Assembly: GCF_014652235.1 (NCBI RefSeq)
Contig: NZ_BMYK01000011.1
Span: forward strand, 23,473 to 87,472
DNA: 64,000 bases
Direction of reading: 5' to 3'
From: Pseudorhodoferax aquiterrae
Lineage (GTDB): Bacteria; Pseudomonadota; Gammaproteobacteria; Burkholderiales; Burkholderiaceae_C
The notes beneath the pieces were generated by a model. The model saw only the letters and a list, made by a program, of their open reading frames with translations. It was not told the origin of the DNA and did no database searches. A program made the translations under genes and the position numbers. How positions within the stretch are numbered: the stretch's first letter is position 1; each line of letters starts with the position of its first letter. Below, one piece after another: positions 59,626 through 64,000 of this stretch.

Positions 59626-60776
59626 AGGTCCAGCTGGTCTACTTCAACGCGGGCGGTGGCCACCGCGCGGCTGCGCAGGCGCTCCAGGCCGCCTGCGTGC
59701 AGCAGCAGCGGCCCTGGGATGTGCAAGCCGTCAACCTCGTCGACGTGGTCGATCCGCAGGGCCTGTTCCAGCGCTGCACCGGGATGGCGCCCGAAGACCT
59801 CTACAACGCCCGGCTCGCGCGCGGCTGGACGCTGGGGCTGGCGCAGGAGCTCAAGCTGCTGCAGGGCCTGATCCGCATGGCCCACGGCCAGCTGTGCCAG
59901 CGGCTGGCCGCGCACTGGCGCGCGAGCCGGCCCGACCTGGTGGTCTCGCTGATCCCCAACTTCAACCGCGCGCTGGGCCAGAGCCTGGCCCAGGCCCGGC
60001 CCGGCGTGCCCTTCATGACGGTGATGACCGACATGGCCGACCACCCGCCGCATTTCTGGCGTGCCGACGGCGTGGACCAGCACCTGGTCTGCGGCACGCC
60101 GCACGCGCTGGCCCAGGCCCGTGCGGCCGGCCACGACGCGCGCCGGCTGCACCTGGTCTCGGGCATGCCCGTGCACCCGGACTTCTATGCACCGCTGGCG
60201 CTGGACCGCGCGGCCGAGCGGCGCGCCCTGGGTCTGCCCACCTCGGACACGGGCCCGCCCGTCGGCGTGGTCATGTTCGGCGGCGCCGGCTCCATGGTGA
60301 TGGAGCGCATCGCCCGGCTGCTGCCCGAGACCCCGCTGATCCTGCTGTGCGGCCACCACCGACGGCTGGCCGCGCGGCTGCGTGCGCTGCCGGCGCCGGC
60401 CCCGCGCGTGGTGCAGGGCTTCACGCGCGATGTGCGGCGCTACCTCGCGCTGGCCGATTTCTTCATCGGCAAGCCCGGCCCCGGCAGCCTGAGCGAAGCC
60501 CTGCTGATGGGACTGCCCGTGCTGACCACGCGCAACGCCTTCACCATGCCGCAGGAGCGCTACAACACCCAATGGCTCGAGGAGCAGGGCCTGGGCCTGG
60601 TGCTGCCGGGCTTCGCCGGCGTGGCCCCGGCCGTCCGCGCGCTTTGCGAACGAATGCCCGCTTACCGTGCGCGGGTTGCCCTGTTGCGGAACCGGGCTGT
60701 CTTCGAAGTGCCCGATTTGATGGCGAAATTGGTTCAACATGCACCATCCGCGGGCCATCTGCAACTGGCCGCGTGA
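59622..60776 (+). CDS. MGDG-synthase/MurG-like glycosyltransferase (GT28)
   Basis: 384 residues. The N-terminal motif YFNAGGGHRAAAQAL is the glycine-rich GGGH loop of monogalactosyldiacylglycerol synthases; later FMTVMTDMADHPPHFW, VVMFGGAGSMVMERIA and FFIGKPGPGSLSEALLMGLP form the nucleotide-sugar site. I infer that it acts on diacylglycerol or on the product of the preceding GT4 enzyme. Translational coupling (ATGA) indicates joint action. Confidence 0.85.
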   Translation: MKVQLVYFNAGGGHRAAAQALQAACVQQQRPWDVQAVNLVDVVDPQGLFQRCTGMAPEDLYNARLARGWTLGLAQELKLLQGLIRMAHGQLCQRLAAHWRASRPDLVVSLIPNFNRALGQSLAQARPGVPFMTVMTDMADHPPHFWRADGVDQHLVCGTPHALAQARAAGHDARRLHLVSGMPVHPDFYAPLALDRAAERRALGLPTSDTGPPVGVVMFGGAGSMVMERIARLLPETPLILLCGHHRRLAARLRALPAPAPRVVQGFTRDVRRYLALADFFIGKPGPGSLSEALLMGLPVLTTRNAFTMPQERYNTQWLEEQGLGLVLPGFAGVAPAVRALCERMPAYRARVALLRNRAVFEVPDLMAKLVQHAPSAGHLQLAA

Positions 60777-60781
60777 CAATG

Positions 60782-60810
60782 CCGTCACGAATTGGTCATT
60801 GGATTGACAC
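60782..60810 (+). promoter_or_regulatory. PhoB-box-like heptamers upstream of the 116-residue protein gene
   Basis: CCGTCAC (60782-60788), TGGTCAT (60793-60799) and TTGACAC (60804-60810) repeat at an 11-bp period in an AT-richer stretch. The array ends 66 bp before the TTG start. Confidence 0.5.
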
Positions 60811-60876
60811 AATTTTTGTGGGGTGGGCGGTGTCCAATCAGGGTTTGCGCTAGTCCCAAGCGCCAGGAAGACTCCG

Positions 60877-61227
60877 TTGAACGCCATCAAAGAAGCCAAG
60901 AAACTCATCGCCAAGGACCCTTTCAAACCCTCCGCCAAGACGCTGGCGGACCTGGTCCTTTCTCTCGAATCCCATGAGCCCTTCCAGCTGGAACGGCTGT
61001 ACGCGCTGCAGCTGAGCGACTTCGACCTGGCCGTGCAGATCATCAAGGAATGGCGCCTGGACCGGTACTACGCCGGCAAGGCCAAGCTGTACGACTTCGC
61101 GGTGCAGGCCAGCGCGCTGAACCAGCCCGAGCAACTGGCGGCGGCCGTGCAGCAGCAGGGCGGCGCACCGCATCCGCAGCAGGCCGGCAGCATCGCCGCC
61201 GACGCGCCGACGAACAGCCCGTCCTGA
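60877..61227 (+). CDS. small helical protein of unknown function
   Basis: 116 residues, mainly charged alpha helix: NAIKEAKKLIAKDPFKPSAK, ADLVLSLESHEPFQLERLYA, and AVQIIKEWRLDRYYAGKAK, ending in a Gln/Pro/Ala-rich disordered tail. The N-terminal LIAKDPFKPSAKTLADLVLSL appears ordered. The start is TTG 60877 with AGGAAG seven bases upstream; no ATG suits. No signal peptide or membrane segment. PhoB-box-like repeats precede it. Name by description only. Confidence 0.82.
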   Translation: MNAIKEAKKLIAKDPFKPSAKTLADLVLSLESHEPFQLERLYALQLSDFDLAVQIIKEWRLDRYYAGKAKLYDFAVQASALNQPEQLAAAVQQQGGAPHPQQAGSIAADAPTNSPS

Positions 61228-61228
61228 G

Positions 61229-62761
61229 TCAGTCCTTCTTCTTGCGCCAGAACGGCCGGGCCGCCCCGGCCAGTTCCGCGAGCGCAAGAGCGGCCTGGTG
61301 CGCGCTGTGCGGCGCCCGGGCCTGCAGCCAGCCCACCGCGAACCAGGCGCGCGGCTCCTGCTCCGCCGCCGCGCGGTAGCGCTCCAGTGCCACCACCTCG
61401 TCGTAGTACGCGCCCAGTGCATCCTGGGCGGGCTCCAGCGCGCGCGTGAACTGCGCGGCACGGCGCGGCGCGAAGCAGGCGCCCACGAACTCGGCCAGGT
61501 AACGCAGCCGCTTGAGGCGCTTGCGCAGGCTGTGGCGCGCTTCGGGCGTGAGCTTCTCGAAACCTCCGCCCTCCTTGGCCACGCGGCGGTGCAGCTTGTC
61601 CAGCCGCTTGCGCAGGTGGCGCTCTGTGTCGTGCGGCGCCAGACCCGTGCTCCGCGCTTCGGCGGCAAAGCCGACCAGGCCCACCCAGGCGGCCTGCAGG
61701 GCCGGATCGTGCAGCGCCTGTGCCGGCGTGGGCACGTCGTCGTCCTCGGGCGGCAGCACGATGACCGGGCCGCCCGCGGCCAACAGCCGTGGCTGCATGA
61801 GCGCCTGCAACTGCTGGCGGTCGCGCCGCGCACCGAGCACGCGGAAGGCCTGCACCAGCGGCGCCTCCCAGGCCGGGTCCAGCCCCGGGCCCAGCGCTGC
61901 CAGTTCGCGCAGCGCGGTGCGCAGCCGGCGCAGGCCCACGCGCAGCTGGTGGATCTGTTCGGCATCCTCGCTGCCGGCGGCGATCTCGCTCGCGTTCGGC
62001 AGGATCTGCGCGAGACAGGCGCCGACCACGGCGCGCTGCACCGTGGCGCCGTCCGGGAAGTCCTTGCCGGCCGGCCACTGCGGCGCGCTGGCCTTGACCG
62101 CCGGGCGCGTGGACTGGCCGTGCGCCAGGCGCAGGCCGCGTTCGGACTTGGTCACCGTGCTCAAGGTGAGTCCGTGGCGCGCGACCCATTCGCTGGCCAC
62201 GGCGGTGAGGTCGCGCACATCGCCTTCGAGCAGTTCGAGCTCGAGCTCGCAGACCACGGCACTGCGCGGCAGGCCGCCGTCGGGCGCGGGCGCCAGTACA
62301 CGGCCCTGGTCCAGGGCAAGCTCGATGCGGCTGGCGCCGACCTGCAGCTGCTGCGTCGCGCGCCAGATGTCGGTGCCGTAGACCTCCACCAGCGGCGTGC
62401 CGGCGCGGCACAGCACATGGTCCAGGCGGCGGCCGACGGGCGTGTCGGCGTGCCGGGCGGGATCGGCCTGCAGCGCCTGCTGTGCTTTCGATTTGCGCGC
62501 CGGCCCCAGATCCACGTTGTGCTCCAGCCGTTGCACCGGGCCATCGCCCAGAGCCTTGGCGGTCTGCACCCAGCGCGGGCCTTCCTTGCGCAGGCGCAGG
62601 GCCACGCCGTGCGCGGCCAGGTCGCCCTGCGGGGTGTCGAAGTAGCGCGCCTGCAGGTGCGTGCGCTGGCTGCCGGGGCCGCGCAGCGCGGCCTCCAGCG
62701 CGGGCAGGGCGGCGCGGGGAATGTCGAACTTGAATTCGATCTCGGTCATGGAGGAGGACAT
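61229..62761 (-). CDS. CYTH and CHAD domain protein (triphosphatase/polyphosphate-binding)
   Basis: 510 residues. The N-terminal CYTH triphosphate tunnel domain begins TEIEFKFDIP, the ExExK-like signature here reduced to EIEFKF, with ARYFDTPQGDLAAHGVALRLR. The C-terminal CHAD domain (about 245-505) shows QIHQLRVGLRRLRTALREL and HSLRKRLKRLRYLAEF with its conserved His and basic residues. CYTH proteins hydrolyse inorganic triphosphate, and CHAD binds polyphosphate. It lies 9 bp after the transporter gene, so they form an operon. The stop is adjacent to that of the small protein. Confidence 0.9.
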   Translation of the reverse strand: MSSSMTEIEFKFDIPRAALPALEAALRGPGSQRTHLQARYFDTPQGDLAAHGVALRLRKEGPRWVQTAKALGDGPVQRLEHNVDLGPARKSKAQQALQADPARHADTPVGRRLDHVLCRAGTPLVEVYGTDIWRATQQLQVGASRIELALDQGRVLAPAPDGGLPRSAVVCELELELLEGDVRDLTAVASEWVARHGLTLSTVTKSERGLRLAHGQSTRPAVKASAPQWPAGKDFPDGATVQRAVVGACLAQILPNASEIAAGSEDAEQIHQLRVGLRRLRTALRELAALGPGLDPAWEAPLVQAFRVLGARRDRQQLQALMQPRLLAAGGPVIVLPPEDDDVPTPAQALHDPALQAAWVGLVGFAAEARSTGLAPHDTERHLRKRLDKLHRRVAKEGGGFEKLTPEARHSLRKRLKRLRYLAEFVGACFAPRRAAQFTRALEPAQDALGAYYDEVVALERYRAAAEQEPRAWFAVGWLQARAPHSAHQAALALAELAGAARPFWRKKKD

Positions 62762-62770
62762 GGGGTGATG

Positions 62771-63796
62771 CTAGCGGTCGTCGTGACCGCGAAAGGCCAG
62801 CCAGCCGGCCACCGCGGTGAAGGCCATCACCACGGCCACGAGGATCCAGAAGCCGTGGTCGTTGCCGGCCAGCGGCACGCCGCCCACGTTCATGCCGAAC
62901 AGGCCGGCCAGGATGTTGATGGGCAGCGCCAGCACGGTGACCACGGTCAGCACGAACAGGCTGCGGCTGGTGCGCTCGTTGACGGCTGCGGCGATCTCTT
63001 CCTGCAGCAGCTTGATGCGTTCCTGCAGCGCCGCCATGTCGCGCAGCGCCACCGAGAACTCCTCGGTGGCCTGGCGCAGTTCGTCCACGTCGCGCTCCAC
63101 CATCCAGGCCGGCGGATGCTGCAGCAGCCGGAACAGCGCAGCCGGCTCGGGCGCGAGCAGGCGCTGCAGCCGCACCAGCAGCCGGCGCAGCACGCCCAGC
63201 CGCGTGCGCTTGTGCTGCAGGCGGCCGGCCAGCAGTGCGTCCTCCACCGCGTCGATGCGCCGCGTGACGCCGCGCACCACGTCGACCAGCACGTCGGCCT
63301 GCGCGCGCAGCAGCCACTCCAGCAGCTCGGTGGTCGAGCGCAGCGGCTCGCCGCGCCGGATCGCGGTGCGCAGGCGGTCCACCGAGCGCAGCGGCGACTG
63401 CCGGGCCGTGACCACCAGCCGTCGGTCCACGCCGATCCACAGCGTGGCGATGTCCGAGGATTCGAAGGCGAAGTCGAACTGCACGTCGTTGATGACCGCG
63501 ATCAGCGCGGCCTCGTCGCGTTCCAGCCGCGTGGAGCGGTGGTCGTCGTGCAGCGTCTCGAAGAAGGACTCGGGCAGCTGCGCATGGCGCTGCAGCCAGC
63601 GCTCGGCGCCGGCGTGCGAGAGGTTGAAGTGCAGCCAGACGAAGCCGCTGCCCTCGCCGGGACCGGCCAGCCATTGCGCGGCCTGGTCGGAGCCGATCGG
63701 GCAGGCCGCGGTCGCCGCCTCGAAGCGGTAGCCGCAGACCAATCCATGCGCATCCGCGCCATAGCGGGTGGGTTCGATCAGGAGGTCGCTGTCCAT
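62771..63796 (-). CDS. CorA/ZntB-like metal ion transporter
   Basis: 341 residues. A large N-terminal cytoplasmic domain (WLHFNLSHAGAERWL, DDHRSTRLERDEAALIAVIND) and long helices lead to two C-terminal membrane helices with the pore motif GMNVGGVPLAGN. The GMN plus GGVP form suits ZntB-type zinc transporters as well as CorA. ATG 63796 is chosen over TTG 63808. It is the first gene of an operon with the CYTH-CHAD gene; Mg or Zn supply could serve polyphosphate enzymes. Confidence 0.9.
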   Translation of the reverse strand: MDSDLLIEPTRYGADAHGLVCGYRFEAATAACPIGSDQAAQWLAGPGEGSGFVWLHFNLSHAGAERWLQRHAQLPESFFETLHDDHRSTRLERDEAALIAVINDVQFDFAFESSDIATLWIGVDRRLVVTARQSPLRSVDRLRTAIRRGEPLRSTTELLEWLLRAQADVLVDVVRGVTRRIDAVEDALLAGRLQHKRTRLGVLRRLLVRLQRLLAPEPAALFRLLQHPPAWMVERDVDELRQATEEFSVALRDMAALQERIKLLQEEIAAAVNERTSRSLFVLTVVTVLALPINILAGLFGMNVGGVPLAGNDHGFWILVAVVMAFTAVAGWLAFRGHDDR

Positions 63797-63830
63797 GGCG
63801 TCGGGCAACCGCGCATGCTGCGCCCCGCGT

Positions 63831-63848
63831 ATGTCAGCTGTGTGACGG
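63831..63848 (-). promoter_or_regulatory. two PhoB-like heptamers upstream of the CorA/ZntB-CYTH-CHAD operon
   Basis: On the minus strand CCGTCAC (63842-63848) and CTGACAT (63831-63837) are separated by 4 bases. Only two repeats are present. The element is 34 bp before the transporter start. Confidence 0.4.
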
Positions 63849-63903
63849 TCCGCGGGCGGCCGGAACGCGCTTGCGCCTATGCTCCCGGGCGGAGACCTTC
63901 GCC

Positions 63904-64000
63904 ATGAACCTTGCCGTCCTGCTCGACCAGTCCGCCACCCGCCATCCCGGCCTTCCCGCCGTGTGCCTGGGCCAGCAGACGCTGTGGACCTTCGCGCAGC
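63904..64000 (+). CDS. AMP-dependent (acyl-CoA) synthetase-like protein, N-terminus only
   Basis: 32 codons are visible: MNLAVLLDQSATRHPGLPAV and then a CLGQQTLWTFAQ-like strand. The pattern LLDQSATRHPxxPAV is the usual opening of the AMP-binding family of acyl-CoA ligases. ATG 63904 has GGAG 14 bases upstream, and TATGCT (63875-63880) is a candidate -10. The rest lies beyond the window, so the assignment is tentative. Confidence 0.55.
   Translation, partial: MNLAVLLDQSATRHPGLPAVCLGQQTLWTFAQ

Overview
This window looks like a chromosomal segment from a betaproteobacterium of the order Burkholderiales, probably a Comamonadaceae-like genus. The reasons are very high GC, the uninterrupted rpsB-tsf-pyrH-frr-uppS-cdsA-dxr-rseP-bamA-skp-lpxD-fabZ-lpxA-lpxB-rnhB run, a PhaR polyhydroxyalkanoate regulator, a Kdo 3-hydroxylase homologue, and a CDP-glucoseen-reductase-type flavoprotein beside a Bug solute-binding protein. 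No rRNA, insertion sequence, integrase, phage gene or CRISPR array was seen.

Layout. 1-6083: two overlapping membrane sensor kinases; the first is cut by the window edge and the second is a hybrid with two receivers and an Hpt domain. 6084-6409: a gene-poor gap with a terminator and a possible 22-residue membrane peptide. 6410-12116: Bug protein, ferredoxin-reductase-like protein, NAD-dependent epimerase-like protein, a degenerate S1C protease, a Rrf2 regulator lacking the cluster cysteines, and an NhaR-type LysR regulator. 12309-17881: phaR, rimO, two identical tRNA-Leu(CAG) genes in duplicated blocks, rnr and an SDR. 17885-20597: nnr and dadA on the minus strand. 20805-35797: the translation, isoprenoid and envelope supercluster named above, ending with a SpoU methyltransferase. 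36021-48996: carA-carB-kdoO-greA, a DUF4149 protein, a class V aminotransferase, yhbY divergent from rlmE-ftsH, then folP-glmM.

49102-64000 is the most interesting part. It holds an OlsB-like ornithine-lipid acyltransferase overlapping a metallophosphoesterase that resembles the phospholipase PlcP more than LpxH. Further on are a phosphatidylserine decarboxylase divergent from a class III aminotransferase, an unknown membrane protein, and an overlapping pair of glycosyltransferases (GT4 and an MGDG-synthase-like GT28). Last come a small conserved-looking protein and a ZntB/CorA-like transporter with a CYTH-CHAD (triphosphate/polyphosphate) protein. Several of these genes are preceded by heptamers related to CTGTCAT repeated every 11 bp, the layout of a PhoB box. 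I infer that this is a phosphate-starvation membrane-lipid remodelling region: PlcP would release diacylglycerol from phospholipids, the glycosyltransferases would convert it to glycolipid, and OlsB would start ornithine-lipid synthesis. Family assignments come from motifs read directly; the regulatory link and the lipid products are inference.
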